Assembly: GCF_001949145.1 (NCBI RefSeq)
Contig: NW_019091495.1
Coordinates: forward strand, 395,032-450,461
From: Acanthaster planci
Taxonomy: Eukaryota; Echinodermata; Asteroidea; Valvatida; Acanthasteridae
Direction of reading: 5' to 3'
DNA length: 55,430 nt
The number at the start of each line of letters is the position of its first letter. The first letter of the stretch is position 1. Below, in pieces: positions 35,561-47,700 of this stretch. A program made the translations under genes and the position numbers. The notes under the pieces were generated by a model that was not told the DNA's origin, did not search any database, and saw only the letters and a program-made list of their open reading frames with translations.

Positions 35561-37350
35561 TAGGGAGAATTTGAAACAACCCCCTGCGATGTTACGTGTG
35601 GAATAAAAATAATTGTCTTATTTCACCCAATACATTTCATGCCCCACCCATTTTTAATTCGGTTGAATTGGGTAACCTGCTTCTACCCATTTACTTGAGA
35701 TGTTGCAGCCGCTTTCTGATGTCCTCGTTTTCTGCCAGTTAGCTTTCCTTCACATTTACAAATTAATTTGTTTTTGACTGAGCCCGCTCTTTGCGGAAGA
35801 TTCCCTGGCAAAAGCATCAAGAGTTGTTGTAAGAAAGAAAGAGATCTGCCTCGTCAAAAAAGTAAATGTACTAACTCTGAATCTTGTTAAAGGAGCTGCA
35901 AAAGAAAATGCTTTAATGTGAGCTAGCGGTTTACATTGACATGTAAGCGGGTTATGAAAGACAAGCAAACATCAGTAGGCCATCAAAGAAGCTTTATAAG
36001 CGAGGGAACTTTCTAGGGCCCTTTACTTGAATTCACCTCTAAGACCTTAATGCGGTGTGTTTTGGTGACACCCCAACACTTAGCCAACTTTCAATAAGTG
36101 GACCTATGATTTCTGAGACAATTTTCCAAACTAAACGCCGGTTCATACTACAGCAAATGCAAAAGTGAAGCGAATTTGACGTTACAAAAAAGTTTCTGGG
36201 AAATTTCGCTGGTTCATGTTGACGAATTCGCCACGCGAACATTTGACCTTTTCTTACAAATTCGAAGTAGGCCTATGAGCCAGCCATTAAGCCACATCTT
36301 GATGCATCGAATAGCGTGTATAAAAGGGGCGGGGCATATCTAGTTTACCTATTCATGTACACCATTGCGGGAGATATCGAGAAGGGCGGAATAGATAAGC
36401 GTGTCTGAACAAAAGTTGGCGCATTTGACTTACCCGTTGGGTTTGGCTCGAAGAGTGCTATCAGGGCGGGATAAGGAGTTGCTCTCGCTTTTCCATTTAT
36501 TTCTATATCCTGCCATGGTGAGTCAGCAAGGGACCAGTCGGCCTAGGGGGCGAGTTGACCTGACACCGCTGCCATAGAGCCGCCGTTTTAACACAACCCG
36601 GTAACAAAATGATCCACTAAGCCCCGCCCCGTTGTGTTCTGTATGCCTCTCTCTAAGGCGACGCAACTACACAACGCGATGGCACGACGGCTCCCTAGAG
36701 TTGCGCCGTCGCACTGTCGCCTTCTTGCCATTACGTTTGCACACACACGGCGCCTGCAGACAGAAATTGGAAGAAGGATTGGCCGGGTAATTAATTAAAG
36801 AGTGACGAATTCTGGCCTTACACTTACTGTGTGAGAGCAGTTCCAGCATACGCAGATTTTCTCTTTGCCCTTTCTTCCTTTTTAAAAAAATAAAATATGA
36901 CAAAAGAAAACTCATATTGATGAATTGATGAATTGATGAAATAAAAACAAGAAAAATCAACGCGGCTCAGGACATGTATTTTGTAAGCGCGGGAGACGGA
37001 AATGGAAGAAAACAGTAATGGCGCCCTCTGTAAACACCGTGAAGCGAAGGGCTGCAGCATCGCTCATGCCGCCGCGTCGTGTCGTTGCGTCGCTTAGAAA
37101 GAGGCAGAAATGTGTGTCGTATATAGTACATCATAGTTCTGACAGTCACACTCATGATAATGCACAAAAATCAGACATACGTGATTACGGCTGAACACAC
37201 AGTGTGGCATTTGAGAAGAGCACGTGCTCGTGCCCATATGCGTAGTGGGTGGGGCTAACCATAGGGTCGGTCTACTCCCAACCTGTGGATTCTCTGTCGA
37301 CTGTGACCAGACCGCCCATCAAGTACATAATACGTACGCCGGGGGGGGGA

Positions 37351-37540
37351 GTGGCATAGCTACGGGGGGGGCACGTGCCCCCCCCCCCGATTCCCGGTTC
37401 CCTCCAGGTGCCCCGCCCAATAAAAAAAAACCGGATGAATGGGTATTGAACAAGGCTAACAAAAGCTTGCCCCTTAAAAACACACCTTTTAAAGCTGGTG
37501 CCCCCTTGCCCCCGCTCCCAGTAAAATCCTAACTACGACA
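37351..37540 (+). mobile_element. G/C-tract repeat, family B copy 2, with short TIRs
   Basis: Left end GTGGCATAGCTACGGGG. The right end, reversed, reads GTGTCGTAGTTAGGATTTTA, so 10 of the first 13 bases form an inverted repeat. A G-tract/CACGTG/C-tract palindrome follows the left end. Same architecture as 12182-12345. Confidence 0.55.
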
Positions 37541-37670
37541 CGGGGGGGGCTTGCATGTACCTTGTGCACGGGGATGAGTCATGGTCTACGCAAAACGCAA
37601 ACCTTGGTTTTTCATGGATAATTATGAAGTTAATGTACTTTCTCACATGTTGTCTAATGTATGGAACACA

Positions 37671-37914
37671 CATTTTTGTCATATGTCATGTTACAGAAAT
37701 CCCGAAAATCTATTGAACATATTTTAAAAAAATATCAATTTTGTTAAGACCTATAGGCCTATATTTTAAGCAACAGTGATGTTTTCCTCTTGCCCTTGTC
37801 AAGGCTTGTGTTAATGACTGTTACACTTACACTGCAAGATTTATTTCCTTACATAAAATTGACGGGATCAGCCGATCGCACGNACGACGGGCGACGGCAG
37901 ATATGGAATTCCAT
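37671..37914 (+). repeat. GCGACGATG element, internally deleted copy
   Basis: 37671-37877 is nearly identical to 40206-40403 (one 10-bp difference and a few substitutions). It is followed at once by GACGGGCGACGGCAG and ATGGAATTCCAT, the other end of the element, so the middle is missing. The single N (37883) lies at this junction. Confidence 0.7.
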
Positions 37915-39484
37915 ACTAATGGGACCAACCTTTACATACCCATTAAAACGGTTCATCTCACCCTCACCATTTAGATCTTACTGGTACCATCTTATCGATG
38001 TGATAAGGCACAAACATGAAATGCTCGGGGTGGAACCATCGCGTAGAACGGTCAGAATTTTCTGCGTATGGACGGTCCCCTACAAAATGCTGCAGTGGTT
38101 GAATTTGGCGTAAATCTTTGCTGTACTTAGGAACCCTTCGGACGAAATGGTGGTAACGACGAAGAAATCAAATGTGATTGAAGTTTACTGTGAACTTCCA
38201 ATCCCCATCCCAACGTTGCGTTTTCTCATGACTGTAAGCATAGCTTATTGACTATTATGAGCGCAAATCGTTACATTTAAGCCGTCTGATATATCCTTAT
38301 AACAATTTCCATGATTTCAGTTCTTGGTAAACTTCTATAAAATGGCCGACTGAACGGTAGAGGGCGCCCTGTATTGTACAGTTTAGTGCTGACTGAGGGT
38401 TGCACTACACCAAATACGCGCCCATAGAAAACAGTGCGGCAAGATCGGACCAAAATAGCGCCGCCTGTTGACTCTCGTGAAGAGATTGGCCTCCATTTTT
38501 TCATTGGAAATTCAAGACTATGGCCAAAAGATCACATTTCGCTTCAATTGCATGGGGTTATCCACGAAAATTGCTTTTTATTTGCCTTTCAAGGAAGATA
38601 CCCCAAAATAGCAGTAAAACGAAGCGCTCATTTCTGAATCTAGCCGTCCGCCTCTATCCCAAAAAAGGCCCGCAATTTTGGGCTTTTTGTGAAAGAAATG
38701 CCCCGAACTGGAAACTATCAGTCCCAAATTCGGGATTTATAGAAATATTTCTATGATCCCTCCTGATTTTGGTCTGTCTTATTGGAAAAATCCCAGGGGA
38801 TCACAAAATATTAATGAGCTCGCGCGCAGCTTCCATTAATACGCCCTGAGCTGTATAAAGAGCCGAGCGAATTTGCGACATGAATGTGTCAGTTGCTGGA
38901 ACCAAAATGATGGATTGTTCGTCAGTGCAGAACAAAATGGGGCAAATACGCTCAAGGACCACTAGCTAACAAGTGGTTGGTTTGTTACGTACCAAGCGCA
39001 TGTGCAGTGAAGTGCGAACAACCTTAGGTATAGTCATTCGATGTCAGGTTATTATGTCGAATGGGAAAAAAGGTGGTCGCAGGACGGGCAAAATAGCAAA
39101 AATAAAAGTGAAAATGGTCGTTTACTAGTCACATACTGTTTTCTGGCATTTTTCCTATTACTGGTCCTCTCTGCATTGTGCTACTAAAAACGATTTATGA
39201 CAACCAACAATGCGACCAACCTCGATAGGCTGGTTGCGAATAGTTGACTAGGCTAGTCAAACCATCGTCGACTAGCCTTCGTTCGATCAGAGTTACGGGG
39301 CCTTTCCATATGCATGCATGTCAATACTTGGGCCAAGCGTTGCGTCTCCGTCAAAACTACTCTCTTTATATATACACACTTTTTTTCAAAGAGCTTACTC
39401 CCCCAACTCGAACGCAAGGGCGCTGGGTGCCGGCAATTCTAATGATGAGTTTTGCGTCCAGGACGGAATTCAGAAACCAAAGGT

Positions 39485-39625
39485 ATGGAATTCCATTGCT
39501 GCCATTACGAGGCGCATTTGGGGCAGTGGCCTGGATCTCCCCACACTTCCGCCGTTTGACGGCGCGTTGTCGCGTTGCGTTGCGTCGTGCCGTCGCATCG
39601 TCGCATTGTCGCATTATCGCATCGT
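39485..39625 (-). repeat. GCGACGATG element, partial inverted copy
   Basis: Starts with the palindrome ATGGAATTCCAT and runs through CCTGGATCTCCCCACACTTC and CGCCGTTTGA to a TCGCATCG/TCGCATTG minisatellite. It is the reverse complement of 40620-40768. Confidence 0.75.
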
Positions 39626-40205
39626 CGCATTTTCATTATAATGGAATTTGTTTCGTGTGCTCCGCCAGGAGGGCGCTGTTGCTGTTGTGACTGCGGTGTT
39701 TAGCATAAATATCCCCTATAATTATTCCCGTTAGGACTAGTTTTAATGAGCGTTTCTTTCCGAGTTCAAGTTTATGCCATAAGATGAATAGGCCTACATC
39801 TTCAGATTATACGTTAATGAATCCCCCTTTGCGTTGCCACGTGGGCAGCATCCTTTGAAATATTATATTAGCCACTGGCCAAAGGCCTAACGCTGTAACT
39901 TGGAGCGAACTGCATGTATCACCTTTTTGAAGCACTTGGACGGTAACCCCTACCCTATTATAAACAAAGTTGGATCCATTTAAAATACTCGGACGAGATG
40001 ACGGCAGCAGGACCGTCAGTGGGTACAAACTAGTACAAGTTTATTGAACACGGTATACCGTACTTTCATAAATTCCTTATAAAAACCCTAGTCTGTTAAT
40101 TCCTGGGCACAGTATATTTGCTCGTGTAGTTCTTTATTTCTAGTCTGGAATAGAATCAATTTCAGCTTTTCAAAACTATGACTAGTGCTGCATCCTGTGT
40201 CCATG

Positions 40206-40768
40206 CATTTTTGTCGTATGTCATGTTACAGAAATCCCGAAAATCTATTGAACATATTTTTAAAAAATATCGATTTTGTTAGGACCTATAGGCCTATATT
40301 TTTTAGCAACAGTGATGTTTTCCTCTTGCCCTTGTGTTAATGACTGTTACACTTACACTGCAAGATTTATTTCCTTACATAAAATTGACGGGATCAGCCG
40401 ATCTGTCATTATTTTGCAGCAGGTTACACCTATCCGGAAATCTGTGAATTTTGGAGATTCAGCATGGTGTTCGTTGCAGGTAATTTATGATTTAAGAGAT
40501 ACGATAAAAAGTGTTTGACCAATCCTTCCCTACAAAAATGCAATGGCGTCATTCTTGACTTAATCTTGTGCGCCCTCAGCTAGCGAAACTAAAGAAAGGT
40601 CTAGGTCTCAAAATGCCTCAATGCGACGATGCGACAATGTGACGATGCGACAATGCGACGATGCGACGGCACGACGCGACAATGCGCCCTCAAACGGCGG
40701 AAGTGTGGGGAGATCCAGGCAAAAATGCCCCACATGCACCGCATAAAATGGCAGCAATGGAATTCCAT
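40206..40768 (+). repeat. GCGACGATG element, fullest copy
   Basis: A unique 198-bp left part (shared with 37671-37877), a spacer, a 9-mer minisatellite GCGACGATG/GCGACAATG (40622-40690), then a unique right part ending in ATGGAATTCCAT (40757-40768). No coding capacity; origin unknown. Confidence 0.65.
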
Positions 40769-41100
40769 ACAAAGGTTCAGGGAGCAAACTTGTTGTGAAT
40801 ATTAATTAAACCTCTGATGGCACTTTTTTTGGTGGGGGGATTACATGCTTTGGGAAGAAAGAAAAATGAAATTAGCCAAATGTCGCCATTTTCTCACTTT
40901 TGTTATTTTAAAAAATCTGTTGGCTCTTTTTTTTGGGGGGGGGTGGCCCCATTCAGAGGTTTCTTGTGACGGAACAATGGAATTTCCATTTGTTAGTGAA
41001 ATGGATCTTCTGTTGGTTTTTACGACGCAATTCATAGGCACAACCAATCAGTTGACGGGGAAGCCACTTTTACAATTAGATTTTTAAATATCAGTACTCT

Positions 41101-41684
41101 AAAATTCGGCGCGGGGAACGCCGTTTTGGTAGAACTAAACAGCGCCCCCATATTCACACAGTAAATTCTCCTTACCCATCATTTTTTTTTCTGCCAAAAT
41201 GCCCGCCATTCCCTCTAGCTACTCCTTTGATTATGTCTGAATCCGCGCGTAAAGTTAGAGCCCACATAATACCAATTTATTAACAGGTATTAAACACCAG
41301 GTTTTTATTGACAAATGTATAGCATTTAAAGAAATATTAGGCAAAGTATGCATCGGTTTATGAGGAGCAAGAGCAGCTTGGAATTCAGTGCCTCATTTGT
41401 TGACGTGCGTGCGAACCATTCAACTGTATTCTTCCGCAATCGCCGTAAAGTTGGTGCGAGAGCCTGACTAATCGTAGAATCAGGCCAAAAATTACCGACT
41501 TCTTACGCTAAAAGTTGCTCGATTACGGGGCCAAATCCTTCTGTTCCAGGACCACTGGGAGCAGCAACGCCTAACATAGTCGCTATGAGCGTCTGATCTT
41601 TGTGACTGTTAGAGAAAGCAGCCGAACACTTCATTATCCACCCCGTCAGTGCTGTATGAGCAACCAGCGACCCGTGGGGAAAGC
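41101..41684 (+). promoter_or_regulatory. Probable ATXN2 promoter and 5' UTR
   Basis: Moderately CpG-rich, no TATA box seen. The main-frame TAG near 41610 limits the N terminus. An upstream ATG at 41656 opens a frame that overlaps the ATXN2 start out of frame. The transcription start cannot be placed exactly. Confidence 0.35.
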
Positions 41685-41731
41685 ATGCAACAAAACCATG
41701 GCAAACGGGGTCGGTCGAGGGGCTCCGCGAG
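41685..41731 (+). CDS. ATXN2: ATXN2 coding exon 1
   Basis: Only 15 codons and two bases, MQQNHGKRGRSRGSA, ending GCGAG|gtgaga. The -3 position is A. The alternative frame (MSNQRPVG..., ATG at 41656) is open too but does not join the Lsm frame. Start choice is an inference from phase and from the RG-rich continuation in exon 2. Confidence 0.75.
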
Positions 41732-44700
41732 GTGAGAAGAAATGCTGTTGCTCGTTTTTATTTCCTTCATATTTGACTACAGATACGGATCTACAATTCC
41801 TGATTCATCAACCAAGTCAAAAACGCAATCTCGTAGCTGTGTTACATCCGTATATTCACTCACGAAGATAAACAGCCGGGTGATAAACATGGCTGAACCC
41901 CAAAGGGCTGAAGCGTCGACATGTAGGCCTACCGGCATTTGCGTGAAACGTGTACAACTGCAGTCAATGTGTGCGACGCATGTTTGGTTCAGGCCCAGAA
42001 ATGGTGATGTCATTTTTCAGAAGTGACCATGGGGCCCTCCATCAAATCCATGTGTCAGAATGCGAATGGTGAAATGGTATCAAATTGATGTCGTATGAAA
42101 AAGTGTTCTTAGTTTGATGTAGGTTGCTAGGCCTATGCTTACAAAGCTCTTGAATAAATATTGAAGATTAAGAGGGTCCCTGTGTCAGGTTCAACATGTC
42201 CAAGGGCGGCATATCAAGGCATGAAGGGCTAGCATCATGGGTAAAGTTAGCCTTTGATCAAGTCGCCCGCTGCGAAATGGATAGTCAAGATCACACGACG
42301 AACTGCATGCAAGCCCCCTGCATGCAGTATCCGAGCTGTTTGTGCCATGGACTGTACACGCCTCCACAAGCGCCTTTGGAGCTTTGTTTCCAGTGGTTTA
42401 TCTGAATTATTCAATATGCTTATGTTTTTGAATTATTCACATTTCTCTGAACCAATCCTTTTCGGGGGATTAAGTAGTCCGAGTATATATGTCTGGGCCA
42501 CTTATGTTCATGAAGTCTTTGAACAACGGTGCGACCTGGTATTTGAGACTCTTGCCTTATCCAGTTGGAAGATTGACAAATACGTCTCGACCCTCCAGAA
42601 CAGCCTTCACAGCCAACATTTGCTGTGGTTTCAATTTGTCGATCGGAATCCCAAGCTTCGGTGCTGCATATTTTAGGCAATCTTGAAGAGAATGTTGTCT
42701 AGAGCTTACACTACCACCGGAAAGGACGCCGTGCTGAATACGCGGGTCATTGTAATGATGAATAACTTATTACATACGCCACAGAGGCCTTTGTTTTGAT
42801 TGATGTGGACATATGCATATACATATATCATATCTGCTACCGAAACAGTAGCAAATGTAAAGAAAAACTCCAGCTCCTCGCTCTTGAGCGACTATCCACT
42901 TCGCCGCATGTGCCTTGATCAAAGGCGGGGGTTAAGTGGCCAGGCTGTGCCCACTGTTTTTTTGGATGGTTTGCTTACAGACTTGGTTTCTTTTGAACCA
43001 TCGATTACAAATTTATTTAAATTTGTAGGGCTTAGGGCAGATCTCATTTGAATTCTTAACATCTGCTTAGATTTAATGTGGCTCCTGTTAATTATTGAGA
43101 TGTTTTTTGGGAAAGAGTTCCATATTTTTCCTTGAAATGTTACAAAAGCCATTAAAAAAGTGACAACATGTCCTGAAAAGTGAAATTAAGCCAGAATTAT
43201 TGCAAAGTATTTGCTAAAAAATACTTCAGTTTTCAGACGAGTCTCATAGGTTTGTGCATAGGGGTATTAAGTGTTGTCCGTATACGGAACTCTTTCCCTA
43301 GTGTGACTAGTTACCGTAGGTCTCCTCACGTATACAACATTCTTCAACATTTTGTGTCAGAACGAGATCTTGGTTGGGCATGGTTGCTTAATTCTCACAT
43401 GTCTTGTGCAATGGTTTCATTGTTGGAAAAGTATCCATGGAGTAGTATAACGCTTTCAATTCCCAAGAAGATTTACCTTTTTTGGTTTCTGATAGTACCG
43501 TAACTTTATTGTAAATAAAATAACCAATTCTGAAAATGCTAGCTGTTTATTGCCACCTTTTGCTGTGTAACTTACCAGAAATGTTAAGTTGAACTAAGTA
43601 TGTGGTTTACTTTCTTGACTGTTCTTAGAATTTATTTCACTACAGTACTGATTATCAGCTTACGAATAAAGACATTTCCTGGTTGAGAAGGCTTGTTTAC
43701 TTTATGTTAATCCACCCTCTGTTGTTGTAAATCACTTTCTTATAAGGGTCGTATCACCACAGTTACCACCAAATCACCATCATGATTGACCCTCTCATCA
43801 CCATCACCATCATCACCCGTAATCCTCACCATTGTCACCTACAATTTATAGTCCTTCACAGCCTCCCAAACTTAGTAGATTTTGTTGGACCTTTGAGAAC
43901 AAGGGTTAGGTTTTTGTGGGTTGTTGGTGTCAGTGGGGTGTGACGGTGATGGAAGTGTCTGTACTCTGTGTTTCTGCACACTTTAACCCTAACCTTCCCT
44001 AACCACACAGAATTGAACACCAGTAAAGTTTTGTTACAGTGTGCACTCTCAGTGTGCGTGTGGCGCATGTACTATGTCGGAAAAACAAGACCTATCTTAC
44101 AAATGATGTGGTTTGTGGAATCGGGCAAACTACTGAAAAAAAAAGCTCGCTAACATTCGTCTTTCAACTTACTGCCCCAAATCATTAAGCATCATATGCA
44201 GTTGGATAATTTCCAGATATTTCTGGAAGAAAACCTTTCCATGAAAGTAAGTGTTTGAGTTTGCCATGGACCCAGGACTGTTTCTGTTGGCAGAAGCGGT
44301 CAATCAACTGTAGTGCACCATGTGCATGCATTTTGTACTCGTATTTGAATACCCATTATACATTCAGTATACATTAAAGTTCTGAGTATTCTGCTTTGCG
44401 GAAAATCTGCAAAAGTCGCAGATTTGGGGGTAGAAAGCGGAAAATGCAATTCTTGATTTAAAAAAAATTAAGACATAAATATTTTTGATTGTTTCTGCAC
44501 AATTAATCAATATGAACCCAAATTAGGAATGACAACTCATTTTCACTGTTTAACTCACTTTGAAAGTAACATTTGGTAGCGTTTCCCCTCCTGTTTTTCC
44601 TTTGCAATATCGCAGAATTCGGTATTGATTTCCTCTGGCTCCGCATTGCAGAGATTACACAGGTCCCCGTTCCCTTCATAGTGCCCAGACGTCTCACGGC

Positions 44701-47700
44701 TTATGAATAAATCAATAGGGACGGGGACCAGTCCAAGATCACGGTGACATAGTGCGTGTAGGCTCTACATGTATTATTATGCCAAAGATACCTTGTAGAT
44801 GTATGGTAAATGTAGGCCTACAGTACATATGTACAGTCACATACACACAGGGTTTAGAAAGCAGAAGAGAGCAGAATTTGACCTTCAGAAAGCAGAAAAT
44901 TCTTGACTTTAGTATATATGTACAACCTTGACTGTTTTAGGGGCAAAGTACCCACAGATGTCCAGGGATTTTCGTTTCACATTGTGTCGTGCCAGTGACA
45001 CCAGAAGGTTTTTATTTCATTTGCAAGATGTAATTATTCTAACAGCTCTAAATTCCCATTGGAGGATTGAAGTTGTAATATTTAGCACTGAAAAGGTCGT
45101 TGGAAAACTGACAGACTGGCATGTGGGAATATTGTGTCATGTAACTCGGAAAAATAAGAGTTAAAGTATTCATTTATAAAGTGCAAATTGCACACGGCTA
45201 TGTTCAAACGCGCTGCACAATGAAGACATTAAACATGGTCCAGCCGATGGAATACAAGGGCACCGCAGGCAGCCGCCAAACGACCCACAGCCACCAACAT
45301 CTGTAGAGAGGAGACAATAAGAAGCAGTTACGGGTTTAGAGGTGGGAGGAAAGCCACAACAGAAAAAAATTTCTATTTTAAGCTCATGGAATCAGTTTGG
45401 GACTGCAAACACAATCCACATGTGGACCGAGCCAAAATCCAACTCGGACTCCAGAGTTGAAAGGCAAGAAAAGACCTACATGTACTTTGCCAGCCTGACT
45501 CCCTACAACCTATCCTACCCTGTATGTTGTTCAGAATGGGTTTTCTTTTCTTGTACAAACACATTAATATGCACACATGAGATGAATATTTATGTACACT
45601 TACATCCTTGACTATAATGCCAGTACATGTCTGACATTTGTTTCTGCCTGCCATGATGCTTTCATCTCAATTTTGTGTTGACCATTACGCAATTGATAGA
45701 CGTATAGTGAATGCAAATTGTTTGAGATATTTTGTTGATAATTAATTTCTGGTGTACATGTACTTTCTGAAGTGTTAATAGTATGTACATTTTTGTTACA
45801 TGCGAATAAGTGAGTTTATTTTCTGCATTTTTCAATGTAATTCTCTTTGGAAAGGTCTTCAATTGAAAGAAAAATCCATCTCTAAAACTTGTGAAATTTT
45901 CGCAAGGTTTTTAAGATAATGTGAATAAAAAGGAAGTCTGAATTTTAGCATTAGCTTGTACAGTGTAGGATCAGATCATTTGTACAGGTTACCATAGTTT
46001 TTTAGACTGGCAATCTTCATCCAATGAATGTACCTGAGTACTTGAAGTGTTTTAAGTTCATGAACCTGGGTCCTGTAGTGCATGGGGTCCTAATGTGCAT
46101 GAAGCAAGATGTCGAGGCGTTGTACAGCCTGCAGAGTCTCTGTTTGTTTGACACTTCTACAAGGAGGTAGTTGATTCTTGCCTGATTTGGGAGGGTTGGG
46201 TTGGCAGTGTCGGTAATAACATGTACGTCATGCCAAATCGTTGAGTTCCTACCTTGCATTGTTTATGTGCAGTCATGCATGAAAAAATGATATTAGGAAC
46301 GCATACATTCATGTACCTTGTACGCTGGAGCTGCAGACTGTTGAAAGGTTGAGGCATATCCACATATCCACTAAATAAAAGGAAGACATATTGGAACATT
46401 GTTCTTTAAATACATGCCCAAAATGTTTTCATGGGGGAGGGGATCATTTTGTTTCAGGTACATGTATGTGTGCGCTTATACATGGGGCCTTGTGGGGTAC
46501 CGGAACAATGGGAAGTACCCCACAAGGCCAGTTTTTACCTTATGGGGTACCAAAATTGGTACCCCACAAGAATTTCACAAAACTGATATTTGGAAATAAC
46601 TCAAAAAGGGGAAATTTTGGATGGGTAACAATCTGTCGCAAATTGAAGTGTTTAATATAAGGGACATATGGTGGAAATTTCAACCCAGGAAAGTGAATTT
46701 GGTTTAAATTGGAGTGATTTGAAATTTTGTGTGTGTTGTGTGGGAGTTTTGTACACGAGAACAAAGGAAATACCCCACAAGTATAGTCGTGTAAGGGTGG
46801 GTGTGTTTGTGAGTGACATGACTATATAAGGTACATCTAGTATCGTGCACTGCACATAAACCATTTGGAATTCTAGAATTACGTGTAGTTTTGTACTAAA
46901 TTAGGATATATGTACATGTATATCGCTCATGCACAAATGCAAATTGCAGATATGTTATCCAGTGTGAGGTTTAAGGAGGCAGTGTATTATGAAATGGCTC
47001 TTAATGTTCATTTTGAGTTATTTTTGTTCTCTTTTCAGGGGTGGTCGCATGGGGAGTCGAGGTCCCCCACCGATGCAGCACGCTCCAATCCAGAGGGAGG
47101 TGGGTTCACTGCTCAATTCCAAAAGAAAAACTTCAGCACAGGGATCCTGTTCAATTGTAGCCTATTATTTTCGCAGTGCCTGGAAGTTACGCAAATATGG
47201 TTGTTTATAGCCTAGTCGGGGGTTTAATAGCAGTCAGTAGACCGTTAGTTACACCTGATGATCTTGCAGTTAATGTTATGAAATGATATGCATGCTTAGC
47301 TGGGATGCTGAGCTGACCAGAGATGGGCATCTTTATTTTTGTATGTAGTGTTTGTTTTTGATGGATTGTTAAAAGTCTCCTCCCGAGCAAACTGTTAAAT
47401 GGAAATTTCATTGTGCTCATTTTCGAAACCGTAGAGAATGAAAAGCATTTCATCTGAAAATTAGCCTTCCCAAACATCACACTGCTCCCCCTCCGAGGAT
47501 GGATTTGTACCGTAATTGACTTACACAAACCCCTGACCTGAAATCGTCGGCGGTTAATATATAACTTCAAGCTTTCGGATTGCCAAAGGTGCTGATTGAT
47601 AGTGCCTTTCCTTGACACCGAGTTGCATCTCAAAGACTGATAAGGCCTCTTTGTGGACACACTGAGCTGTTGGGGAGTTTCAGTTAACATCTCATCTTTT

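Larger units (their letters stand above)
35561..41100. other. Divergent intergenic region, repeat-dominated
   Basis: Between the start regions of TBC1D10 (minus) and ATXN2 (plus). It contains the family B element (37351-37540), copies of the GCGACGATG element (37671-37914, 39485-39625, 40206-40768), one N at 37883 and several GGCGCCCTCT-type words. No open frame is protein-like. Confidence 0.6.
41732..47038 (+). other. ATXN2 intron 1
   Basis: 5.3 kb. Holds the RecQ-like fragment (42480-42700), a CATCAC microsatellite (43785-43845) and a cluster of GTACCCCACAAG inverted repeats (46486-46570). No other exon was recognised; long first introns often carry enhancers, but nothing specific is visible. 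Confidence 0.7.

Noticed and set aside
42919-43152. IWNSFPKNIS in a minus-strand frame, possible LINE reverse-transcriptase tail
   Set aside because: One short phrase resembles the C terminus of some non-LTR elements, but nothing before or after supports it.
47205-47690. 161-codon minus-strand frame in ATXN2 intron 2
   Set aside because: No recognisable domain, no convincing splice sites or start context, and composition not protein-like. It could only be rescued by transcript or conservation data.
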